Shown here: piece by piece, positions 1 to 7,182 of the stretch | Layout: each line of letters opens with the position of its first letter | How positions within the stretch are numbered: position 1 is the stretch's first letter | Assembly (NCBI GenBank): GCA_905197955.1 | Contig: CAJKAR010000010.1 | Span: 1 to 64,000, forward strand | Direction: 5' to 3' | Origin: an uncultured Lentisphaeria bacterium | Lineage (GTDB): Bacteria; Verrucomicrobiota; Lentisphaeria; Victivallales; UBA1829 | DNA: 64,000 nt | Made by a program: the position numbers and the translations under genes | Notes under the pieces: generated by a model | Told to the model about the DNA's origin: nothing | Databases searched by the model: none | Seen by the model: the letters and a program-made list of their open reading frames with translations, nothing else

Positions 1-6
1 CGCGAC

Positions 7-50
7 AAGGACACAGTCCTTGACCCGAGAAAAATGCTTGCGCATTTTTC
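7..50 (-). terminator. Hairpins downstream of the P-type ATPase gene
   Basis: Two inverted repeats follow the ATPase stop codon on the minus strand. One is a 9-bp stem at 29-37/42-50 with a 4-base loop, whose distal arm is T-rich. The other is a short AAGGAC/GTCCTT stem at 7-21. They probably end the transcript, but there is no clean U-run outside the stem, so the assignment is tentative. Confidence 0.4.
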
Positions 51-71
51 CGTAAGCAAAGCACAAAATGG

Positions 72-2723
72 TTAACGTTGTTTATGCACAATGTTTTCAA
101 TCAGTTTCAGAAATTCGGAGAAGAGAATCACAGAAAAACCTGTTGCAAGAATTCTCATCCAGAGAATCGGAGAAAGAGGTTTTGTATTGAAAAACGCTCC
201 ACCCCACTGGGTAATGATCACCTGCAAAGCAAACGTCAGGGCAAAGACAAAAAGCATCAGATGATTTTTGGCAAGATTACGGAAGATGCTTGTTGTCGAA
301 AGTTCCCGGCTGTTGAACGCATTGAAGAGCTGGAATACGACAAACAGGGTGAATAGGACAGTGCTTTTTTCTTCTGCTCCTGCTCCGAGAAAATTCCAGC
401 GCTCCTGAGCAAGAAAAATCAGGGCAATGAACAGTCCGTTTGAGACAATGGAACACAACATCCGTTTTGAGATGATGCTTGCATTCCGTGCGACAGGAAG
501 ACGTTTCATGAGATCATCCCGGATCGGTTCCAGTCCAAGGGTCAGTGCCGGCGGGCCGTCCATGATGATGTTCACCCACAGAAGCTGCAGAGCCGTGAAC
601 GGTGTCTTGAATCCAAGCAGAATGGATGCCAGTACCACCACCACGGAAGAGAGATTGACCGTAAGCTGGAATTGAATGAAGCGCTGGAAATTTTCATAGA
701 TTCCGCGTCCCCATTGCACGGCTTTTACGATTGTGGAAAAGGAGTCGTCGAGAAGCACGATGTCGCTGGCCTCTTTGGATACCTCGGTTCCGGCTACGCC
801 CATGGCAATACCGACATCTGCGTTTTTAATGGCGGGAGCATCATTGATTCCATCGCCGGTTACGGCGACTACACAGCCGAGTGATTTCAAGGCGTTGACA
901 ACTCTCATTTTTATGAGAGGTGTACTGCGTGCAATCACCCGGATATTGGCAAGTGCCTCGGTAAATTCCCGATCGGACATTTTTTCCAGAGTTCCGGCTT
1001 CGACAGCGATGTGTTTTTCATCGAGAAGGTGCAGTTCCGAGGCGATCGCGGATGCTGTGACAATATTGTCGCCTGTCAGGATTTTGATATCAATGCCTGC
1101 TTCCCGGCAGCGACCGACCGCGGCAGGAACATCGGCTCGCAGCGGGTCTGAAATTGCCACAAAGCCGTCGAATTGCATTTGAGTTTCAATTTCGGATCTG
1201 TGGCAATCGTAATCTTCCATCGGTTCGATTTCCCGGTGTGCAAAAGCGATGACACGCGCAGCATGGCTCTGAAAATCTGCAATCGCCTGTTCCGCTGATT
1301 TTCGCGCTTCCGGAGAGAGGATGCACATGGAAAGTATTTTTTCCGGGCTTCCTTTTGTGTAAATCCGTACAGAGGGGCCCTGTTTCAGAAGGGTGGTCAT
1401 GTTTTTTGTTTCCGAGGAGAAGGGGAAAACATGAAGGATTTCCGCTTTTCGACGTTCTTCCTGATAATCTCGTCCGCCTTTCCGTGCGGCGGCGAGCAGA
1501 GCGCATTCGGTGGGATTTCCGATGAAACGAGGGGGGGAATCTTTGGGGAAATAGGCTTCGGCGGTGGAATTGATGCAGAAATTTTCTTCCAGGAACGGAT
1601 GATTCAGATTTTCAGGAGAAAAGAGATTTCCATCGGCATAGATGCTGGTGACGGTCATGCGGTTTTTGGTCAGTGTTCCCGTCTTGTCGGAGCAGATCAC
1701 ATTGATGCAGCCGATCGTTTCGCAGGCGATCATTTTTTTGACGAGAGTGTTCTGTTTCGACATTTTGATAATGGTGATCGCAAGGGATACCGCCACAATG
1801 GTCGGCAGCCCTTCCGGAACCGCAGCCACGATCAGGACAATGCTTGTGATGAATGCTCCGGAAACTGTTTCCAGAGAGGCGGTTCCATCCATGATAAAAG
1901 TAATCAGCTGAATCAGGAAAACGAGAGCCGCCGCGGAAGATCCCAGCAGAGTGATCCGTTTTCCGAGTTTTGCCATTTTTTCCTGAAGCGGTGTATCGCT
2001 TTTTTCGGTGGAGGCGAGTTCTCCTGCGATCCGTCCGAATTCGGTGTGATCGCCCACTGCCGTAACGATCATTCGTCCGTGTCCGCTTGTGATGAAGGTG
2101 CCGGAAAAGAGCATGTTGCGCTGTTCCGCGATTGGAATACCGGCGCTTTCGAAAATCAGTTCTGCGTCTTTGCTTACGGGAACGCTTTCGCCGGTCAGGG
2201 AGGATTCATCGGCGTGGAGATCCATTCCGGAAAGGAGACGCCCGTCTGCAACGAGTCTGTCTCCGGTTTCCACGCACAGGATGTCTCCTGCGACAACTTC
2301 TCTCTGGGGAATCAGTTTGACTTCTCCATCCCGGAGAGCTTTTACTTTTGTATCCTCATTGATCCGGTTCAGTGCTTCGAACGCCTTTGCGCTTCTGCCC
2401 TCCATGACAACTGTGATGACAACCGAAAGGAAAATTGCCGCAAAAATTCCGGCGCATTCCAGAAAATCGGAATCTCCGCTTGTACAGGCGCGTGCAATAT
2501 TGACTCCGAGGGCGATCAGAGCTGCCAGAATCAGCATGATGAGCATCGGTTCGCATGTCGCATCCCAGATCCGTTTCCAGAGGGAATCCGCTTTTTTCCG
2601 TGAAAAGGCATTGATTCCGTACTTTTGCCTGTTTTCCAGGACATGAGCGGCATCCAGTCCTGTTTTTTCGTTTACTCCGAGTCTGCGGAGCGTCTTTTCC
2701 GGCGACTCCATGAACACTTCCAT
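72..2723 (-). CDS. Type II P-type cation-transporting ATPase (probable Mn2+/Ca2+ efflux pump)
   Basis: An ATP-driven inner-membrane cation pump of 883 residues. It has the actuator TGES (177-180), PEGLP in the fourth membrane helix (303-307), phosphorylation motif DKTGT with the phosphorylated Asp346, KGSPE (457), the hinge GDGINDAP (623-630), and a helix-6 segment VNIIMDGPPA with Asn718 and Asp722. This helix 6 resembles the PMR1/SPCA Ca2+/Mn2+ pumps. The open frame extends upstream to 2828, but those codons cross two terminator hairpins. The start at 2723 has GGAGG seven bases upstream, and a second ATG lies at 2711. The leader carries a candidate manganese riboswitch, so Mn2+ export is the favoured role. 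Ca2+ transport cannot be excluded from sequence. Confidence 0.9.
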   Translation of the reverse strand: MEVFMESPEKTLRRLGVNEKTGLDAAHVLENRQKYGINAFSRKKADSLWKRIWDATCEPMLIMLILAALIALGVNIARACTSGDSDFLECAGIFAAIFLSVVITVVMEGRSAKAFEALNRINEDTKVKALRDGEVKLIPQREVVAGDILCVETGDRLVADGRLLSGMDLHADESSLTGESVPVSKDAELIFESAGIPIAEQRNMLFSGTFITSGHGRMIVTAVGDHTEFGRIAGELASTEKSDTPLQEKMAKLGKRITLLGSSAAALVFLIQLITFIMDGTASLETVSGAFITSIVLIVAAVPEGLPTIVAVSLAITIIKMSKQNTLVKKMIACETIGCINVICSDKTGTLTKNRMTVTSIYADGNLFSPENLNHPFLEENFCINSTAEAYFPKDSPPRFIGNPTECALLAAARKGGRDYQEERRKAEILHVFPFSSETKNMTTLLKQGPSVRIYTKGSPEKILSMCILSPEARKSAEQAIADFQSHAARVIAFAHREIEPMEDYDCHRSEIETQMQFDGFVAISDPLRADVPAAVGRCREAGIDIKILTGDNIVTASAIASELHLLDEKHIAVEAGTLEKMSDREFTEALANIRVIARSTPLIKMRVVNALKSLGCVVAVTGDGINDAPAIKNADVGIAMGVAGTEVSKEASDIVLLDDSFSTIVKAVQWGRGIYENFQRFIQFQLTVNLSSVVVVLASILLGFKTPFTALQLLWVNIIMDGPPALTLGLEPIRDDLMKRLPVARNASIISKRMLCSIVSNGLFIALIFLAQERWNFLGAGAEEKSTVLFTLFVVFQLFNAFNSRELSTTSIFRNLAKNHLMLFVFALTFALQVIITQWGGAFFNTKPLSPILWMRILATGFSVILFSEFLKLIENIVHKQR

Positions 2724-2741
2724 TTTGATACCTCCGTTGTT

Positions 2742-2774
2742 AAAAAAAGACCCGCGTCCATACGGATGCGGGTC
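2742..2774 (-). terminator. Intrinsic terminator T2 in the ATPase leader
   Basis: An 11-bp stem (2749-2759 with 2764-2774, one G-U pair, 4-base loop) is followed on the minus strand by seven T residues (2742-2748). It lies only about 20 bases before the ATPase start codon and inside its leader. It therefore acts on this gene's own transcript, consistent with riboswitch-controlled termination. Confidence 0.8.
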
Positions 2775-2777
2775 CTG

Positions 2778-2825
2778 AAAAAACAAAAAGACTCCGTACA
2801 ACCGCGGACGGTTATACATGAGTCT
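2778..2825 (-). terminator. Intrinsic terminator T1 in the ATPase leader
   Basis: A long hairpin runs from 2825 down to 2789. The outer stem AGACTC/GAGTCT encloses a 9-bp inner stem with loop TCCG. It is followed by an interrupted T-run (2778-2788). It sits between the riboswitch aptamer and terminator T2, giving two terminators in tandem. Confidence 0.7.
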
Positions 2826-2832
2826 CATTTTT

Positions 2833-2904
2833 TAAGGCAAGCCAGACCTTAACGGCCGGTATGTTGACTTGCCGCGTACCGGAGGTACGCAAACTACTCC
2901 CTCA
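2833..2904 (-). ncRNA. Candidate yybP-ykoY (Mn2+) riboswitch
   Basis: The minus-strand leader contains GGGAGTAG and, after a 7-bp hairpin (GCGTACC/GGTACGC), GTCAACATACCGG. These resemble the conserved loops of the yybP-ykoY manganese riboswitch as I remember it. The ends can pair as P1 (TGAGG at 2904-2900 with CCTTA at 2837-2833), and GGCAAG pairs with CTTGCC inside. The 3' arm reads GCTTGCC where I would expect GCAAGACC, so it is a variant or a misalignment on my part. The position, just after a promoter and before tandem terminators of a cation ATPase, fits the family, in which metal binding relieves termination. Confidence 0.72.
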
Positions 2905-2917
2905 TGGGGTTGGCTAT

Positions 2918-2945
2918 ATGATATCATTTTTTCCGGAAAATGCAA
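2918..2945 (-). promoter_or_regulatory. Sigma-70-type promoter of the riboswitch-ATPase unit
   Basis: The -35 box TTGCAT (2945-2940) and -10 box TATCAT (2923-2918) are separated by 16 bases. Transcription would start near 2911, a few bases before the riboswitch P1 stem. Confidence 0.6.
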
Positions 2946-2997
2946 ATGTCCAACGGATATTTTCCGGAAAAACTTGCAGATTCCAATCATGATTGGA
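2929..2997. promoter_or_regulatory. Cluster of three perfect palindromes at the ATPase promoter
   Basis: TTTTCCGGAAAA occurs twice, at 2929-2940 (inside the promoter spacer) and 2960-2971. The 16-bp perfect palindrome TCCAATCATGATTGGA lies at 2982-2997. They may be operator sites for a dimeric regulator acting in addition to the riboswitch. TTCCGGAA-like strings are common in this genome, so the first two could be compositional. The rest of the 2724-3044 gap is leader, with no other gene. Confidence 0.35.
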
Positions 2998-3044
2998 TAG
3001 GAAAGCCGTTTTTTTACCGAAGATGCACGATCAGCAAAACCATG

Positions 3045-4757
3045 TCAGGATTTATAGCGGAGAAGAATTTGAGCATTTCTGATCTCATATTTGAGTTCAC
3101 GAATCGCTTTTTCCCTGTTGAAGGAAATTCCTTTGTATTTGCATCTGGAACAGGGAACTTTTCCGCTGCCGTTGCAAAGGCTGCAGATACCACCTCTGCA
3201 ATTTCTGCAGGAGATGAGAACCCCTTCCCGGAGTATGGAGTTGGATTCCACTTTTCCTCTTCCGCCGCAGCTTCTGCATCTTCCGCTCCCGAGACAGGAG
3301 GAGCAGTTGGCTTTTCCGCTGCCGTAGCAGGAACTGCATTTTTCAATCAGAGACTTTCCGATTTCCGTATTTTTGTATTTTGCCTGAAGGTCCTTGTTGT
3401 TTCCTGCGAAGATATTCAGAAGATAGATCCGGTTCAGGGAGTTTTTCAAAGAACTGTCATCGTCCGGGATTTGGCAGTTTTTCAACTGGCTTCCGTAGCG
3501 GACATATCCGGGATAGAGATACAGATTTTTCAGCAGGCGGTTCAGAATGGCATATTGTTTTTCTTTTTCCGCTTTTTTCTGGCGGATGCTTCTCTGTTCA
3601 TCGTAATGCTGCTGGAGAAATGTTCCGATCTCTTTCCGGCAGGTGTCGGAAAGGAGGGTAAATGGTTTTGTATTCAGTTTTTTCTGAAGGTCTTCCAGCT
3701 GGCTGATATTTTTGGTGTTTTTCCAGCGTTTGATATTCAGAAGAATGGATTTTTCGATGATTTGCAGAATCTCTGTCCGGATTTCAGGAATAAGTTGCGG
3801 ATACTTTTCAAGCAGGGCAAGGACTTCTTTGTCGAATAAGGAGGATGTTAAGAAATCCTTCTGGTTGCTGAGTTGCGAGAAGTCTTTTTTGAATCCGAAT
3901 GTATCTGCAACGGCTTGTTTGGAACGCCATTTCCCGTCGAGAAAGCGCTCTCCGGCGTTGAATTTATCGAGGTTTTCATGATCGGCGGGAGTGCACCAGA
4001 CGTCGTTTTTCAGGAAGAATCCGCCTCCATTCATGAAAGTCACCAGTTGTTTAGTCCGTTCATTTTTTTTCTCTGTCTGGAGTTCGGGCAGATCTGGTTT
4101 TTTTGTATTCAGGTTTTGTTCGGCCAGATTCCAGGATTTCTTTTTCTTGTCCCAGTTCAGGGTCAGCAGGGCATTTTCCTGATATGCAATGGGAGCAGGC
4201 AGGTTCGAGAGAATTTTATCATAATCGAACTCTGAGGTCGGGAGTTTTTTTACCAGGTCGAGTACGAAGAGATTCTTTTTTTCCGGGGTGAGTTTGATCC
4301 ACTCTTCCGGAGTGAAGCGGACGATTTCGATTCCTTTGCTGTCGAGAAAGCGGTACTCTTTCTGAATGATTCTGACTTTCAGTTTTGTCTGATAAAGATT
4401 CTTGTTTTCCTGTTTTGTGATTTCACTTCTGGCAATCTCTCCGGAAGAGTATTCGAATAGAACGGCATCGTAATGTTTTGCCGTATAGACTGGTGAGTTG
4501 ACCGAATTTGGCAGAGGTTCCGGAAGCGCTCTCGGAACCCCCTCGGAAATAATCAGAATCTGATTCCTGCCCAGACGGAAAATCTTGTGTTCCGGATTAT
4601 TTTCTATCTGCGTTTGAATCTTGGAATGAATATATTCCTGAATGATCCGTGCAGAGTCATTTTTGATGGAATTTTCTTCCGGTCTGTCGCTGCACGAAGA
4701 CAGGAACAGCATCCCGGCGAACAGCGCGACAGGAAGTGCAGCAGATGTCAGTTTCAT
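3045..4757 (-). CDS. Lipoprotein with six DnaJ-type CxxCxGxG zinc-finger repeats
   Basis: A 570-residue protein of unknown function. The N-terminus is a lipoprotein signal with lipobox LSSC (Cys22), so it should be exported and lipid-anchored. Residues about 30-470 are mainly polar and helical with no family I recognise. Residues 474-540 hold six CxxC pairs, several in the CxxCxGxG form of the DnaJ zinc-binding domain (CSSCYGSG, CSSCLGSG, CRSCGGRG, CSLCNGSG). That is more than DnaJ's usual four, and there is no J-domain. The start overlaps the stop of the upstream zinc-ribbon protein by four bases, so the two are translationally coupled and probably act together. Confidence 0.8.
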   Translation of the reverse strand: MKLTSAALPVALFAGMLFLSSCSDRPEENSIKNDSARIIQEYIHSKIQTQIENNPEHKIFRLGRNQILIISEGVPRALPEPLPNSVNSPVYTAKHYDAVLFEYSSGEIARSEITKQENKNLYQTKLKVRIIQKEYRFLDSKGIEIVRFTPEEWIKLTPEKKNLFVLDLVKKLPTSEFDYDKILSNLPAPIAYQENALLTLNWDKKKKSWNLAEQNLNTKKPDLPELQTEKKNERTKQLVTFMNGGGFFLKNDVWCTPADHENLDKFNAGERFLDGKWRSKQAVADTFGFKKDFSQLSNQKDFLTSSLFDKEVLALLEKYPQLIPEIRTEILQIIEKSILLNIKRWKNTKNISQLEDLQKKLNTKPFTLLSDTCRKEIGTFLQQHYDEQRSIRQKKAEKEKQYAILNRLLKNLYLYPGYVRYGSQLKNCQIPDDDSSLKNSLNRIYLLNIFAGNNKDLQAKYKNTEIGKSLIEKCSSCYGSGKANCSSCLGSGRCRSCGGRGKVESNSILREGVLISCRNCRGGICSLCNGSGKVPCSRCKYKGISFNREKAIRELKYEIRNAQILLRYKS

Positions 4758-6013
4758 TCGGCACGTCCCCTTGCCGCTTCCGCCATATCAAAATGAGCCT
4801 TCAGATAATCGGCGATCACCATAATCATGAAGCAGAAGAAAAGGACCACGAGAAGCAGGATTGCCGAAACGGAACAACAGGCGGTCCAGAGACTTTTCCG
4901 TTCCATTTCTTTTCTTGCAAGTTCTGTTTCATAATGATCCAATGCCTTCTGCAGCTGGCTGGATGCCTTTTCCAGTTCCCAGTCGTCTCCCAGAACGTTT
5001 GAGGCGAAGATGAAATAGATTTTAACACGGGAAGCCGCCACTTCCTGTTCATTTTTATTTTCCTGGGATTGCTCGATTGCGGCATTGGAGACATTGGATC
5101 TGATTCCTCCGAAAGATTCCGTCTGATTCTCCGCGAGCAGATTGGCATTCACAAATGCCAGGAATCGTTCCAGCGAGGAGATATGCGGGAAAAACTGACG
5201 ATAGGAGTTCTGTTTCCTCATCATGAAAAGCATTTCCTGATATCTTTTTATTCTGTCTTTTTTTTCCCTTACAGAACTAGGCGTATAAAAGGATGCCATG
5301 GTGGTCTGACTGCTGGTAATGCCTTTTGTCCGTTGGGTGACAGTTGCCGTGCGGACCGGCTTTGTGTTGGCGGTGCGTTCTGGAAATTTCCGCTCCATTT
5401 TAGCGATTTCCTTTTGGAAGAACTCTTCGAAAATGTTTTTTATTTTCTGAATGTTTTCCTGATATTTTGCCAGTGTCTGGAGGGAAGACTTCACTGCTTC
5501 CGGGGAATCCAGCTGCTCATTGAACAGTTCAGATACGCTGGGCATGGAGGAAAGAGCCTGCCCGAAATAGGAGACCCCGTTATAGGGCGTGGAAAGCAGA
5601 TTGATGGTATCATCATATTTTTTCAGGAATTTGTTCTGTTCCTGAACAAGTTTTGCCGCTGCGGCAGGATCCGGATTGAGATTTTTCAGTTTAATGCTCT
5701 GTGCCGTCTGATATCCGTTCCAGATCAGGAATCCGATGGTCACGACCAGCATGAGAACGGCAAGAATTCCGGAGAAGCAGATATAGAATCTTCCCCAGAT
5801 GTATTGTTTTCCGGCGGATTTTCGTGAAGAAGGCGAATCGGAAATGATTTTCTGCTCTTCTGTTTCGGTTTCCGGGGTGATGATTTCGTTTTGTGGTTCC
5901 GGCACCGTGACTTGTGCGGAACAATTCGGGCACTCGATGATTTGTCCTGCCAACTCTTTTTCCGCCTGCAGATTCACCTTGCAGTGCGGGCAGTTGAAAT
6001 TGATCTCTTCCAT
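4754..6013 (-). CDS. Zinc-ribbon membrane protein, coupled to the DnaJ-zinc-finger lipoprotein
   Basis: A 419-residue protein of unknown function. An N-terminal zinc ribbon (Cys8, Cys11, Cys28, Cys31) resembles the short MJ0042/FYDLN-type ribbons. An acidic linker follows, then a membrane helix at about 76-100, a long charged, probably coiled-coil region, and a second membrane helix at about 374-402. With two helices, the ribbon and the short tail would face the cytoplasm and the middle would be periplasmic. A good GGAGGG site precedes the start. It overlaps the next gene by four bases. No specific promoter was convincing in 6014-6196. Confidence 0.78.
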   Translation of the reverse strand: MEEINFNCPHCKVNLQAEKELAGQIIECPNCSAQVTVPEPQNEIITPETETEEQKIISDSPSSRKSAGKQYIWGRFYICFSGILAVLMLVVTIGFLIWNGYQTAQSIKLKNLNPDPAAAAKLVQEQNKFLKKYDDTINLLSTPYNGVSYFGQALSSMPSVSELFNEQLDSPEAVKSSLQTLAKYQENIQKIKNIFEEFFQKEIAKMERKFPERTANTKPVRTATVTQRTKGITSSQTTMASFYTPSSVREKKDRIKRYQEMLFMMRKQNSYRQFFPHISSLERFLAFVNANLLAENQTESFGGIRSNVSNAAIEQSQENKNEQEVAASRVKIYFIFASNVLGDDWELEKASSQLQKALDHYETELARKEMERKSLWTACCSVSAILLLVVLFFCFMIMVIADYLKAHFDMAEAARGRAE

Positions 6014-6196
6014 ACTCTCTCCCTCCTTATGTTATTATTGTTCAGAGACTATTCAATTCCGTTCGAAAATAATAAAAGAAACTTTCAAAAAACATTCAAA
6101 TGCACAAATAAAGTAATACAAAATCACTATGATTTCAAACTTGTAATGAAATATTTTAGAGAAATCGGAGAGAATAAAAGAGTTCAGAAACGAGGA

Positions 6197-7000
6197 TCAT
6201 CCGGGGATTCTCTTCCGCAGTTTTCCTGGGGGGAATCCGGTGGTTTTTGAAATGACTCTTGAGAAGTAGGCGGGCGTGGAGAATCCGCACCGGTCCGCAA
6301 TTTCTTCTGCGGAGAGAGTCGTTTCTTTCAGGAGTGCAAGAGCCTTTTGGATTCGGCAGGAGGCAAGATACTCCGATGCGGAATGCCCGTAGAATCCGGA
6401 GAATGCCCGGCTGAGCGAAACCCGATGGATTCCCAGCAGTTCCGCAACCCGGTCGATATTGAGTTCGCGGTCTGTAAAGTTTCCGTCGATGATGCGTTTT
6501 GCATTTTCCGCGATGCTTCCCGCGGATCTGCCTGCGGCGGGCAGGGCGGCTCTGGTGAGAATTTCGAATGCGGTTGCGAGTACTTCCATGCGTTTTTCGT
6601 TCCGGGGAGATTCAATATTGAGTTCAATGCGGCTGAAGAGTTCCTGCGGGCACTCGCCGGATTCGTTCAGTCCGGGCTGAATACGGAGTCCATCAAAGAG
6701 TCCGCCGGCTCCGGGCCCTTCGATCGTGAGCCAGCGGTAGTGGAAGAAGGGCTTTCCGGGATAGTATTTGTGAAGAGAACCGGGAGGATAATACCAGACG
6801 GAATTCGGAAGAAGAGTGAAGATTTCTCCGTTCCGGTGAAAGTATCCTCTGCCGCCGATGCACCAGAAGATCTCTCCGAAATCGGCCACCTTGATCTCCT
6901 CCGGCGACTCCGGGGTCAAACGGAAGTGTCCGATGGAACGGACGTAAAACGAGGTTTTTCCCCGAATCACTGCAAAGCGGTATTCCCTGTAATTTTTCAT
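6197..7000 (-). CDS. AraC-family transcriptional regulator
   Basis: A 267-residue regulator with an N-terminal cupin-like effector domain (about 1-150; the segment YYPPGSLHKYYPG is typical of AraC sugar sensors). A C-terminal double helix-turn-helix covers about 180-264, including AEEIADRCGFSTPAYFSRVI, the conserved second helix pair of the family. It is divergent from the GH2 gene, and direct repeats between the two genes suit it as activator. Its own ribosome site is weak and overlaps these repeats, which may allow autoregulation. The ligand is likely a sugar or glycoside, which is inference. Confidence 0.9.
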   Translation of the reverse strand: MKNYREYRFAVIRGKTSFYVRSIGHFRLTPESPEEIKVADFGEIFWCIGGRGYFHRNGEIFTLLPNSVWYYPPGSLHKYYPGKPFFHYRWLTIEGPGAGGLFDGLRIQPGLNESGECPQELFSRIELNIESPRNEKRMEVLATAFEILTRAALPAAGRSAGSIAENAKRIIDGNFTDRELNIDRVAELLGIHRVSLSRAFSGFYGHSASEYLASCRIQKALALLKETTLSAEEIADRCGFSTPAYFSRVISKTTGFPPGKLRKRIPG

Positions 7001-7001
7001 C

Positions 7002-7032
7002 TGTTACAAAATTCTTTTTCTTTGTTACAAAA
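7002..7032. promoter_or_regulatory. Tandem TGTTACAAAA half-sites, candidate AraC operator
   Basis: TGTTACAAAA occurs at 7002-7011 and again at 7023-7032, exactly 21 bp apart (two helical turns), as AraC-family monomers usually bind. A related TGTTACA lies at 7158-7164 in the GH2 leader. The pair ends 16 bp before the GH2 -35 box, a class-I activator position, and abuts the araC-like gene start. Confidence 0.55.
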
Positions 7033-7048
7033 GGATAAGAACTCTTCA

Positions 7049-7077
7049 TTGATCTTTTCCGGAATATAGAGTATAAT
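7049..7077 (+). promoter_or_regulatory. Promoter of the GH2 gene
   Basis: The -35 box TTGATC (7049-7054), a 17-base spacer and a perfect TATAAT (7072-7077) precede the GH2 gene by about 100 bases. They lie just downstream of the tandem TGTTACAAAA sites. Confidence 0.7.
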
Positions 7078-7182
7078 GAATCGGAATGCAATCGAAATGG
7101 ATGGCGGATTGCAGAAAAAATCAAATATTTTGATCACTGTATTTTTTCCGGTGAGAATGTTACAGAAATGGGAGTTGAGCCA

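Noticed and set aside
1431..2603. A 390-codon plus-strand frame
   Set aside because: Antisense to the P-type ATPase, which has every family motif.
2724..2828. N-terminal extension of the ATPase frame to 2828
   Set aside because: It would be translated from within the riboswitch terminators; the start at 2723 has a strong ribosome site and the normal N-terminus.
3135..3340. Repetitive DNA in the zinc-finger region, considered as a tandem repeat or CRISPR
   Set aside because: The repetition reflects six coding CxxCxGxG units of uneven spacing and sequence; there are no regular spacers.
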